Positions 7,901-15,064 of a DNA stretch of 64,000 nucleotides are shown in pieces (position 1 is the first letter of the stretch; each line of letters opens with the position of its first letter). The position numbers and the translations under genes are program-made. The notes beneath the pieces were generated by a model. That model was not told the DNA's origin and searched no databases. It saw nothing but the letters and a program-made list of their open reading frames with translations. The DNA is from Dasania phycosphaerae. GTDB lineage: Bacteria > Pseudomonadota > Gammaproteobacteria > Pseudomonadales > Dasaniaceae. Location of the stretch: positions 71,467 through 135,466 of the forward strand of contig NZ_JAPTGG010000012.1 in assembly GCF_026891035.1 (NCBI RefSeq), given 5' to 3'.

Positions 7901-10021
7901 AGAGGCATGGTAGTAGAGCGAGATGCTAGGGGTAAGCCTTTGCGTATGTCGGGCACCCATCAAGATATAGATGAACGTAAACGCTTAGAGGCAGAGCGCG
8001 AGCAAGCCTTAAAAGAAGCGCAGGTGTCCGCCAGGCTAAAAGCAGAATTTTTAGCCAGCATGAGCCATGAAATACGAACGCCCATGAATGGGGTGTTGGG
8101 TATGTTAGACCTGCTAATGCGCAACCATTTATCCACTGAGCAAATGCACTATGCCTCTCTAGCTAAAACTAGCGCGCAATCCCTGTTATCGATTATTAAT
8201 GATATTTTAGATTTTTCTAAAATCGATGCCGGCAAGCTAGAAATGGAGTCAATAGCCTTTGATTTACACAGCCAGCTGGATGAGATTGTTGAATCTATGG
8301 CCTTTAAGGCGCAAGAAAAAAATATTGAACTGGTGGTGGATACTCAAAAAGTATCTCCGGGTATGGTTAAAGGTGATCCGGGTCGTTTGCGACAAATTCT
8401 TAATAACTTAATCAGTAACGCGATTAAATTTACCCCTGAGGGTGGTGAAGTGGTAATTAGTGCTCAGCTGCAAGAGCAAGATGAAGATGAAGACTTTTTA
8501 CTACGTTGTTCTGTAACAGATACCGGCATAGGCATACCCGAGGACAAGCAGGCAAGTTTGTTTGACAGTTTTACTCAAGTGGATGCTTCAACCACCCGGG
8601 AGTATGGCGGCACGGGTTTAGGCTTGGCTATATGCAAGCAGTTGTGTGAGTTAATGGGTGGGGATATTAGCGTAAGCAGTGAGCTGGGTAAGGGCAGTGT
8701 ATTTAGCTTTACTGTGAGCTTGCAAAAAAGTGCCTATGGTTTAGAAGCTTTACCGGTAATTGATATGAGTGGTAGAAAAATTCTAATCGTAGATGATAAT
8801 TCAACTAACCGAGAGATTTTACAAGGGCAGTTGGCTATCTGGGGCGCCGAAGTTAGCTCCGCAGATAGTGCTGAGTTAGCCTTACAATTATTAGAACAGC
8901 ACGTTGATGATTTATTTGATGTTGCGCTACTAGATATGCAAATGCCAAATATGGATGGTGCGGAATTAGGTCGGCGGATTAAAGCGGATCAACGTTTTGA
9001 TGCCATGAAGATGATTATGATGACTTCTATGGCGGAGCGGGGTGATGCAAAGTTCTTTTCGGATATAGGGTTCTCGGCTTATTTTCCCAAGCCGGTTACC
9101 AGTGCCGATTTATTTAATGCTCTAAGTGTAGTGATTGAAGGTGGTAGTGCTCTAGAGCATGCCCAGCCACTGGTTACCCATCATAATGTGAAAAGCTTAT
9201 TGCTACAGTCTCAAGCTGAAAATACCAATGTATTGCTAGTTGAAGACAACCATATTAACCAAGAGGTGGCATTGGGCCTGCTGCAAGATTTACCCTGCCA
9301 AGTAGAAGTTGCCAACCAAGGCGCAGAAGCCTTAGCACTGTTACGGGAGAAAAGTTTTGATCTTGTGTTAATGGATTGCCAAATGCCGGTCATGGATGGC
9401 TATGAAGCTACCGGGCGTATACGAGCAGGTGAGGCTGGCGAACGCAATAAGGCTATAGTTATTATTGCGATGACAGCAAATGCCATGAAGGGCGATAAAG
9501 AGCGTTGTATTAATGCGGGTATGAATGATTACCTAGCTAAGCCTGTAGATGTAGAGCATTTGGCTGCCGTGTTAAAAAAATGGCGTGGTGCTAGTTTTAG
9601 GGTGACTGCTGTGGAAGAGGAGAAGGGCGTGGATACTGTTAGTGATGATAGTAGTGGGAATCAAACCGTAGAGGTTTGGGACAGGCCCAGTGCCTTGCAG
9701 CGCATGGGCGGTAAGCCTGAGCGCCTGAAAATGATGATAGGGATTTTTATTGAAGAGTCGGAAAGCTACATGCAGAGCCTAGCGTCAGCCTTTGAGCAAA
9801 AATCCTTAGATGAATTAAGAGGCAGCTCGCATGCTATCAAAGGCGCCTTGGGTAATTTAAGTGCTAACGCCTGTTTTGAGCTGGCTAAGGCCATGGAGAT
9901 GCATGCCTTAGAGAACAATTTAGAGGCGGCCAAGTCAGTGTGGCCGGTATTTATTGAACAGTTTGAGCTCTTAAAAGATCGCTTAGAGCAGGAATTACTG
10001 CAAGCCAGTGACGTGGAATAG
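4988..10021 (+). CDS. Giant hybrid sensor histidine kinase (7TM-like sensor, Cache, HAMP, PAS-PAS, HisKA, HATPase, REC-REC, Hpt)
   Basis: A 1677-residue membrane phosphorelay protein. Residues 15-290 hold several hydrophobic segments resembling the MASE3-type membrane sensor, including IIDAFHALAATRI. A second membrane helix near 340 is followed by a Cache-like extracellular region to about 650, a third membrane segment (about 655-675) and a HAMP linker. Two PAS domains follow (about 735-1000; the second ends in GTHQDIDERK). HisKA has SMSHEIRTPMNG with H1027. The ATPase has NLISNAIKFTPEGG, DTGIGIP and GGTGLGL. Two receivers carry D1316 and D1463, and the C-terminal Hpt has SSHAIKG with H1615. 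All phosphorelay residues are present. No partner regulator is adjacent and the signal is unknown. Confidence 0.92.
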   Translation: MPDTMARAFGYEQYTRYVLLAAILLICIAPYLLNLAGVDFASFSAPLELANGAQPTEEALFYAVAGGIHHALLEWSAVTIAVITAIVSLFHYATHRDLTVPIIGLALLAAGIIDAFHALAATRIIHAQSGNMDFIPFTWAISRIFNASIMVMAALLSMWLVRQQLLRDQLYQKHGVAVIAGFALFLMAVCSAVILWVANAETLPQTTYPTAVITRPFDVLPLALFMLSGTLFWAWYRSNESLVKFALMLSIIPGIATQLYMAFGSKALFDNHFNIAHFLKVIAYGCVLLGMLAETLKTSKPSATVADDNINSSNPIQSSKANEDIKILDVGDPKIRLNLLLPAVAFCLSLFVALAVGLTFYMESRHIVEEREIGDLDHKASVIKAEIEQVYEAAAAGVSFLSQTPAVLAIAEHARLGEDEQVQQWRERLEVIFIGVLNVRPIYSKISYVQADQLASEIVAASNPYSGAQAIPIQNYKNYTDSVVFNKTLSLNEGQIYFSDVTIEPADAQSGNARRLSFTVSTPVFDSASGELFGAVLIEVDFGELLKRLDIKPLQGLDFYLANRQGDYLLHPKQAKTLLFSNSLGGGLQNDFPALQDSLLNNIKSESFRGVLDNSTYLAVYKQLDFSQYGLHQPLTMLLTMPVGGIDKMLQEIRNRSIILAVSLSFLVLACSIFLSRRLINSLVTMTHELQNYEVTGKVHNLPVEAKDEIGVLARSFHNLLTLIEFKSRRQEELARQSELMSTRMKNILSSIEDAVISIDEQGVIQSYNRAAEGIFGYSEQEVIGQKITLLMPEEYAQQHQYLVEEYLRTKISTILGKGRQLSAVRKNGEEFPIYLSVSEIDTDSGKLFSGLIRDISEQLELEAERAKLYADRAKEKQRLDEIIRGTDVGTWEWDVSTGEMFINERGATMLGYSLAELSPLTIEKWTNLIHPEDLPANNDQLSNHLSGITESFSGDARMRRKNGSWVWVMARGMVVERDARGKPLRMSGTHQDIDERKRLEAEREQALKEAQVSARLKAEFLASMSHEIRTPMNGVLGMLDLLMRNHLSTEQMHYASLAKTSAQSLLSIINDILDFSKIDAGKLEMESIAFDLHSQLDEIVESMAFKAQEKNIELVVDTQKVSPGMVKGDPGRLRQILNNLISNAIKFTPEGGEVVISAQLQEQDEDEDFLLRCSVTDTGIGIPEDKQASLFDSFTQVDASTTREYGGTGLGLAICKQLCELMGGDISVSSELGKGSVFSFTVSLQKSAYGLEALPVIDMSGRKILIVDDNSTNREILQGQLAIWGAEVSSADSAELALQLLEQHVDDLFDVALLDMQMPNMDGAELGRRIKADQRFDAMKMIMMTSMAERGDAKFFSDIGFSAYFPKPVTSADLFNALSVVIEGGSALEHAQPLVTHHNVKSLLLQSQAENTNVLLVEDNHINQEVALGLLQDLPCQVEVANQGAEALALLREKSFDLVLMDCQMPVMDGYEATGRIRAGEAGERNKAIVIIAMTANAMKGDKERCINAGMNDYLAKPVDVEHLAAVLKKWRGASFRVTAVEEEKGVDTVSDDSSGNQTVEVWDRPSALQRMGGKPERLKMMIGIFIEESESYMQSLASAFEQKSLDELRGSSHAIKGALGNLSANACFELAKAMEMHALENNLEAAKSVWPVFIEQFELLKDRLEQELLQASDVE

Positions 10022-10032
10022 GGAGGCGTTTA

Positions 10033-10275
10033 TTAGGGCTTTTTTCCCATATTTTTAAAGCGCTGCACAATGAGTAAACACTGCCCCAGCATGGCAGTGC
10101 TAAAACCCACTACCGCTAAGCTCAAACCTAGTAGCATGACCAGCTCTTGCTGTAGTGAAGGAGGTAACAGACCGTCTGCCCACTGCATAAAACCAACGCC
10201 AATAAAAAACAATATCGCCCCTAGGCCATAGAGTTTTAAAATTTTTCTAGTATCGTTTAGCAGAGTTTTAATCAT
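10033..10275 (-). CDS. Small two-helix membrane protein, unknown
   Basis: An 80-residue protein with two predicted membrane helices (about 18-32, GAILFFIGVGFMQWA, and about 46-68, MLLGLSLAVVGFSTAMLGQC) and basic ends, so probably a small inner-membrane protein. No family is recognised. Its ATG overlaps the stop codon of rlmA by the ATGA arrangement, so it is co-transcribed and probably translationally coupled to rlmA. It converges on the histidine kinase gene, 11 bases away. Confidence 0.7.
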   Translation of the reverse strand: MIKTLLNDTRKILKLYGLGAILFFIGVGFMQWADGLLPPSLQQELVMLLGLSLAVVGFSTAMLGQCLLIVQRFKNMGKKP

Positions 10276-11108
10276 GGCTGTTTGAGTTGCAGGCCGTATA
10301 AGTTGATATCAATAGTTACAGTGAGCTGCGATAGTTGGCTGAGTTGTTGTTTTTTTTCTACAGTGGCGCGCCAATAGTGTGGGGTCATACTCAGCAGGTC
10401 AGTGATGCTTTCGCTGCTGTTTAAGTCTAGGGTATAGCTAATATTTTGCTCATGGCTTTTAGTAAAGTGCGCCGCCAGTTTTTGACAAGGGTCTAAGGCC
10501 TCACTGCTAACAGTTTGATACAGTTTTTCGCGCAGTTCTATTAAATGCCGCTGCCCGGTAGAGGCCACAATTAATAGGCCGTCGTTTTTTAATACTCTTT
10601 TAAATTCTTGTTCGGGTAATGGCGAAAACAGGCTGAGTACTAAGTCGTTGCTATTAGGCTCTACCGGTAAATGGCTACTATTAGCCACAAACCACTGTAT
10701 GTTTTTGTTACGTCCGGCGGCTGCTTTAACGGCAAACTTAGAAATATCTATACCCGTAATATCTGCACTTTGTTCTGCAGCTATACAGGCCTGCGCCAGT
10801 TGCTGGGTGTAATAGCCCTCGCCGCAGCCGGCATCAATTATTACTAGTTTGCGTTTGCTGTCAGCATGTTTTAAGGCCAGAGTATTGATGGCCTGAGATA
10901 AAGGGCGATAAAAATCCTGATTTAAAAAACGCCTGCGGGCGCTGACCATTTGGGCATCGTCGCCGGGAATTTTAGAGCGCTTATGCTGCACTAATAGCAG
11001 GTTGGTATAACCCTGTTTTGCCCTATCAAAGTGATGGTTCTGCGCACATTGCCAATGCTTGTCGGCTTGCTGCAAGGGCTGTTGGCACTGTGGGCAGAGT
11101 ATCTTCAT
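10272..11108 (-). CDS. rlmA: 23S rRNA (guanine-745-N1)-methyltransferase RlmA
   Basis: A 278-residue SAM-dependent rRNA methyltransferase that modifies G745 in helix 35 of 23S rRNA. The N-terminal zinc finger is clear: CPQCQQPL at 5-12, then CAQNHHFDRAKQGYTNLLL, the signature of RlmA/TlrB proteins. The Rossmann SAM motif is VIIDAGCGEGYYTQQL (about 93-108), followed by the acidic ITGIDISKFAVKAA motif. The length fits the family (about 270). It lies 15 bases downstream of dapE on the same strand, and the small membrane gene overlaps its end. Confidence 0.93.
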   Translation of the reverse strand: MKILCPQCQQPLQQADKHWQCAQNHHFDRAKQGYTNLLLVQHKRSKIPGDDAQMVSARRRFLNQDFYRPLSQAINTLALKHADSKRKLVIIDAGCGEGYYTQQLAQACIAAEQSADITGIDISKFAVKAAAGRNKNIQWFVANSSHLPVEPNSNDLVLSLFSPLPEQEFKRVLKNDGLLIVASTGQRHLIELREKLYQTVSSEALDPCQKLAAHFTKSHEQNISYTLDLNSSESITDLLSMTPHYWRATVEKKQQLSQLSQLTVTIDINLYGLQLKQP

Positions 11109-11123
11109 GGCTGAGCTTAGCTG

Positions 11124-12266
11124 TTAGTTTGCCAACAGGTTGGTCATCACACCTTGGTACATGGTGGTGAGGGTATCCAGGTCGGCGGCTTTTACGCACT
11201 CATTGACCTTGTGTATGGTGGCGTTTACCGGCCCTAGCTCTACCACTTGGCTGCCGGTAGGCGCAATAAAGCGGCCGTCAGAGGTGCCGCCGGCGGTAGA
11301 TAGCTCGGTTTCTAGGCCATTGGCATCGCGTATAGCTTTCACTGTGGCATCAACTAAGTCGCCTTCGGCGGTTAAAAAGGCCTGGCCGCTGAGATTCCAA
11401 TCTATGTGGTAATCAAGCTGGTGCTTGTTGAGTATGGCCTCGGTGCGGGTTTGCAGTTGCTGGTCGGTAAGCTCGGTGGAAAAACGGAAGTTAAATACCA
11501 CGGTTAACTCGCCGGGTATGACATTGGTCGCGCCAGTACCGCCATTGATATTAGAAATTTGAAAGGAGGTGGCAGGGAAAAACTCATTGCCCTCATCCCA
11601 CAGTTCAGTACTTAGCTCCGCCAGGGCGGGGGCCGCTAAGTGTATAGGGTTAGCCGCTAAGTGGGGGTAGGCTACGTGGCCCTGTATACCCTTAACCGTT
11701 AAGGTGGCGCCTAAAGAGCCACGGCGACCGTTTTTAATCACATCGCCTACTTGGCTGGTGGATGAGGGCTCGCCGACTATGCACCAGGTAATTTTTTCAT
11801 TTTGCTCTTGCAGCCATTGCATCACTCTTACGGTGCCGTTAATAGCGGGGCCTTCTTCATCGCTGGTGATTAAAAAGGCAATGCGGCCACTGTGGTTGGG
11901 GTGTTCGGCCACGAAGCGTTCGCAGGCTACGACCATGGCGGCCAAGCTGCCTTTCATATCGGCTGCGCCACGGGCATAGAGCATGCCATCATCGTCTAGG
12001 GTGGGCTCAAAAGGGGGGAACTTCCACTGCTCGGCAGGGCCGGTAGGTACCACATCGGTGTGGCCAGCAAAGCAGAGTATGGGGCCGCTATCGCCGCGCA
12101 CCGCCCAAAAATTGTCGACCTCACCAAAGCGTAGGCGCTGCACAGTAAAGCCTATGGCCTCTAGCCGGTCTATCATTAAGTCTTGGCAGCCGTCGTCTTC
12201 TGGGGTGATAGATTGCCTGCTCAGTAATTCGCAGGTTAGCGCTAGTGTGGCTGAGTTTTGAGCCAT
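11124..12266 (-). CDS. dapE: Succinyl-diaminopimelate desuccinylase DapE
   Basis: A 380-residue M20-family di-zinc hydrolase that converts N-succinyl-LL-DAP to LL-DAP and succinate in lysine and cell-wall synthesis. Metal-site motifs are present: FAGHTDVVPTGP (zinc histidine), ARGAADMKGSLA (bridging aspartate), SDEEGPA (catalytic glutamate) and the late GGTSDGRFI. An ATG at 12275 would add MHT. I prefer 12266 because GGA lies about 9 bases before it and the N-terminus then matches the family. It is followed on the same strand by rlmA. Together with dapD and dapC in this window, it supplies most of the succinylase branch. Confidence 0.94.
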   Translation of the reverse strand: MAQNSATLALTCELLSRQSITPEDDGCQDLMIDRLEAIGFTVQRLRFGEVDNFWAVRGDSGPILCFAGHTDVVPTGPAEQWKFPPFEPTLDDDGMLYARGAADMKGSLAAMVVACERFVAEHPNHSGRIAFLITSDEEGPAINGTVRVMQWLQEQNEKITWCIVGEPSSTSQVGDVIKNGRRGSLGATLTVKGIQGHVAYPHLAANPIHLAAPALAELSTELWDEGNEFFPATSFQISNINGGTGATNVIPGELTVVFNFRFSTELTDQQLQTRTEAILNKHQLDYHIDWNLSGQAFLTAEGDLVDATVKAIRDANGLETELSTAGGTSDGRFIAPTGSQVVELGPVNATIHKVNECVKAADLDTLTTMYQGVMTNLLAN

Positions 12267-12390
12267 AGTATGCATTCCAAAATTGTAAAAGGCGCTATTC
12301 TATCATGCTGCTAATCCGCTGTTACCCAAAATTCTATAAATAAGCGAGGCTGGCGGGGCTAATTAATAACGCATATATAAAGAGGTAGTT

Positions 12391-13476
12391 ATGCGAGTGA
12401 GTGAACAAATATGGGATAAGAAACGTATAGCAAGCCTATACCCACTCAATTTAATCGCCCAGCACTTGTTGGACAGATTACTGGCACAGGCCAGCCTTGT
12501 GCACCCTAAGCCTGGGCGCTCAGTGATTAAACGCGGTGAAGCTGCCGCTAGCCACTACCACTACCTATTAGCGGGTGAGGTAGAGTACCGGCTTTCTTTT
12601 GAACAGCGCCAGACTATAGATACCAAAGCCAGTGCCAGTCTTAATCCCTTAGATGAATTATTGCAGCAGGGCGGCAGTGTTAAAGCTGGGCCTGAGTGCA
12701 GTATTTTGACGCTAGAGAGAGGCACGGTAGAGCAGTTTTTATCCTGGAGCGAAAGCCAGGCCTTTCGCGTGGTGCACATGGATGACGACCCCATAGTTGA
12801 GCTAAGCGATGTGGCCATCGATGACAACTATGAGGATGATTGGTCAGAGGTGTTTTTAAAATCCCCTTTGGCTGCCCATATACCAGCAGCTACCTTAATG
12901 CAGCTATTTTCGGCTATAGAGGATGTAGAGCTGCAGCAGGGCGAGGTGGTGATTAAAGAGCATAGCTCCGGCGATTATTTTTACCTATTAAAAAAAGGCG
13001 TGGCGCAAGTGCTGACCAGTGCCAGAGGCCCTTTTGAGGGCGCCAGCTTTGAACTTACCGCAGGCAGTTATTTTGGTGACGAGGCGCTGGTGGCCGACAC
13101 CCCGCGCAATGCCACCGTGGTGATGGCCAGCGACGGTGTATTGGGCCGTTTGGCTAAAGAACAGTTTGAGCAAATCATACTGCAGCCCTTAATGCATAGA
13201 TTAAGCGAGCAGGAGCTGCAGCAAATACCCGAACCGCAGCGCTGTTATTTAGATGTGCGCCTAGCGGCAGAGTATAAGCACGGCCATTACCCTAAAGCAC
13301 AGAACTTCCCTATCGCCTACATACGCAAGCACCTAGCTACATTCAGTACCAACAATACTTATATTATTGCGCCGGGCTGCGGCAAGCGGGGGGAGCTGGC
13401 TTTGTACTTATTAAAGCAGGCCGGCTACAAGGTGTTTTTAATGGAGGAGTTACAGTCGCTAGACTCTAGTTGCTAG
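12391..13476 (+). CDS. Tandem cyclic-nucleotide-binding domains fused to a rhodanese domain
   Basis: A 361-residue cytoplasmic protein. Two cNMP-binding folds are visible: residues about 25-130 (weak; RGEAAASHYHYLLAGEVEY) and about 150-270 (clear; EHSSGDYFYLLKKGVAQVL, then GSYFGDEALVADTPRNATVV with the phosphate-binding cassette). The C-terminal 275-355 is a rhodanese-like domain: YLDVRLAAEYKHGHYPKAQN and the loop APGCGKRGELA with a potential active cysteine. There is no helix-turn-helix, so it is not a CRP-type regulator. It may couple nucleotide sensing to sulfur chemistry, which is inference. The last residues (LQSLDSSC) and the stop codon are encoded by a copy of a dispersed chromosomal repeat. 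Confidence 0.85.
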   Translation: MRVSEQIWDKKRIASLYPLNLIAQHLLDRLLAQASLVHPKPGRSVIKRGEAAASHYHYLLAGEVEYRLSFEQRQTIDTKASASLNPLDELLQQGGSVKAGPECSILTLERGTVEQFLSWSESQAFRVVHMDDDPIVELSDVAIDDNYEDDWSEVFLKSPLAAHIPAATLMQLFSAIEDVELQQGEVVIKEHSSGDYFYLLKKGVAQVLTSARGPFEGASFELTAGSYFGDEALVADTPRNATVVMASDGVLGRLAKEQFEQIILQPLMHRLSEQELQQIPEPQRCYLDVRLAAEYKHGHYPKAQNFPIAYIRKHLATFSTNNTYIIAPGCGKRGELALYLLKQAGYKVFLMEELQSLDSSC

Positions 13477-13516
13477 TAAAAGCGTTTAGAGACTAGCGGC
13501 TGTGAACTAGCGACTG
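13453..13516. repeat. Inverted copy of the dispersed TAGTCKC repeat
   Basis: CAGTCGCTAG at 13453-13462 is repeated as the exact reverse complement CTAGCGACTG at 13507-13516. TAGTTGCTAG-like and TTAGAGACTAGC variants lie between them. The left arm overlaps the end of the cNMP/rhodanese gene and supplies its stop. The right arm ends three bases before the dapD stop. The same motif family occurs near 51687, 55395 and 55620. Between converging genes it could also form a bidirectional hairpin. Confidence 0.7.
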
Positions 13517-13518
13517 GC

Positions 13519-14553
13519 CTAGTTATTGGTGTGTAAAGCTTCGTTCAGCTCTATGGCTGTTTTGTTAGTTTTGCACTCTATAGCGCCAGTGATGGAGTTG
13601 CGGCGGAATAGCAGGTCGCTTTTGCCTACCAAATCACGGGCTTTAACAGTTTCTACCGCTTGGCCTTGGTCGTCTAACACAATAACTTTGGTGCCAGCTG
13701 TGATGTATAGGCCCGCCTCGACTATGCAGCGATCCGCTAAGGGTATGCCTATGCCTGCATTGGCGCCTATTAAGCACTCGTCGCCTACGGAGATAACAAT
13801 GTTGCCGCCGCCCGATAGGGTGCCCATGGTTGAACAGCCGCCGCCTAAGTCAGAGCCCTTACCTACGAATACCCCAGCTGATACACGGCCTTCTATCATG
13901 CCTGGGCCTTCGGTGCCGGCATTAAAGTTAACAAAGCCTTCGTGCATTACAGTCGTGCCTTCGCCTATGTAAGCGCCTAAACGCACACGGGCAGTGTGGG
14001 CGATGCGTATGCCTGCAGGCACTACATAGTTAGTCATTTTGGGGAACTTATCTACGCAATCAACGCTAATGGTCTCACCGTTTAAGCGCGCTTCTAGCTG
14101 CGCTTGCGGTAACTCGGCTAAATCGATGGCACCTTTGTTGGTCCAAGCAACATTGGGTAGCACCCCAAACAAACCGTTTAGGTTAACGCCGTGCGGTTTA
14201 ACTAAGCGGTGTGATAGTAGATGCAGCTTTAAATAGCCCTCGGGTATGGAGCTGGGGTTGTCATCGCTGGCTAAAATAGTGGCCACTAAGGGGCGGCTGC
14301 TTTGCTTCATGGCCTTAACGATATCGGCTTGGGCGGCTTCGCCGGCCTCACGTAAATTGGCTTCTAAAGTGCCTAATTGGCCTTTATCCAGACTTAACGC
14401 CTGGTTGCCTTGCTGATAGCCGGTGGCAGCTATCACAGCCTTGCTTAGGCCTTCGGAGGGTTTTAGTACCGGCTGGGCGTAGAAAACTTCTAGCCATTCG
14501 CCTTTTGCGTTTTGGGTGCCGACCCCTAGGCCTATGCTGAATAATGCGCTCAT
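13519..14553 (-). CDS. dapD: 2,3,4,5-tetrahydropyridine-2,6-dicarboxylate N-succinyltransferase DapD (long form)
   Basis: A 344-residue DapD of the long type found in Pseudomonas and actinobacteria (E. coli DapD is about 274). It succinylates tetrahydrodipicolinate using succinyl-CoA. The C-terminal half is a left-handed beta helix built from hexapeptide repeats (for example IRIAHTARVRLGAYIGEG and GGNIVISVGDECLIGANAGI). The conserved MHEGFVNFNAGTEGPGMIEG segment carries the catalytic glutamate region. Next on the same strand, with only 25 bases between, comes from upstream the ArsC-like yffB gene, as in many Pseudomonas relatives. Confidence 0.95.
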   Translation of the reverse strand: MSALFSIGLGVGTQNAKGEWLEVFYAQPVLKPSEGLSKAVIAATGYQQGNQALSLDKGQLGTLEANLREAGEAAQADIVKAMKQSSRPLVATILASDDNPSSIPEGYLKLHLLSHRLVKPHGVNLNGLFGVLPNVAWTNKGAIDLAELPQAQLEARLNGETISVDCVDKFPKMTNYVVPAGIRIAHTARVRLGAYIGEGTTVMHEGFVNFNAGTEGPGMIEGRVSAGVFVGKGSDLGGGCSTMGTLSGGGNIVISVGDECLIGANAGIGIPLADRCIVEAGLYITAGTKVIVLDDQGQAVETVKARDLVGKSDLLFRRNSITGAIECKTNKTAIELNEALHTNN

Positions 14554-14578
14554 GTTGAGTTACCTATAGTTGAAGTAG

Positions 14579-14926
14579 TTAGGAGTTAAAAATTTGTTGA
14601 TAGTCGCTATCTTTAAAGCCCACGCGGTAAGCTTTGCCGGTATCTAATAGCGGCCGCTTGATTAAGGTGGGCTGCTCTAATAGTTGTTTGGCAGCTAGTT
14701 TGGCATCCATGGCTAGGCGGGTGGCTTCGCTAAGCTGTTTCCAGGTGGTGCTGCGCTTATTGACCAAGGTTTCCCAGCCCAAGGCTTCCAGCCAGCTGTT
14801 AATCTGTTGGGCGTTAATGCCATCGGCGCGAAAGTCGTGAAAGCAGTAGTCTATATCATGCGCTTCCAGCCATTTGCGGGCTTTTTTGACGCTATCGCAG
14901 TTTTTTATGCCGTACAGTGTGACCAC
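14579..14926 (-). CDS. yffB: ArsC/Spx-family reductase-like protein YffB
   Basis: A 115-residue thioredoxin-fold protein of the ArsC/Spx group, very close to E. coli YffB: it starts MVTLYGIKNCDSVKKARKWL and later has TTWKQL and PTLIKRPLLDTGK. There is a single active-site cysteine at residue 10 and the RP motif (IKRPLL). YffB is reported to interact with glutathione rather than to be a true arsenate reductase; the substrate is unsettled. Placement directly before dapD is a recurrent arrangement in this group and may mean no more than co-transcription. Confidence 0.9.
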   Translation of the reverse strand: MVTLYGIKNCDSVKKARKWLEAHDIDYCFHDFRADGINAQQINSWLEALGWETLVNKRSTTWKQLSEATRLAMDAKLAAKQLLEQPTLIKRPLLDTGKAYRVGFKDSDYQQIFNS

Positions 14927-14970
14927 AGTTTACCCATTGCTCTTAGTGATAAAAGAGCGCAAGGATAACA

Positions 14971-15010
14971 AAAAACATAGCTCAGCCGCTAGGTTACTAG
15001 CTGCTGAGCT
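14971..15010 (-). terminator. Intrinsic terminator after the phosphatase/anti-sigma gene
   Basis: A 14-bp stem with one mismatch (AGCTCAGCCGCTAG at 14979-14992 and CTAGCTGCTGAGCT at 14997-15010) has a 4-base loop. On the minus strand it is followed by ATGTTTTTTG. It sits between the stop at 15065 and the yffB start, so it should end transcription of the two-gene partner-switch operon. Confidence 0.75.
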
Positions 15011-15064
15011 TGATAAGTTTGTCGATGGAGGGGGTGTATTGTTCGGCTTTTAGCCAGTGCGAGT

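Noticed and set aside
14579..14926. True arsenate reductase
   Set aside because: The protein matches YffB more closely than arsenic-operon ArsC and has no ars genes nearby.
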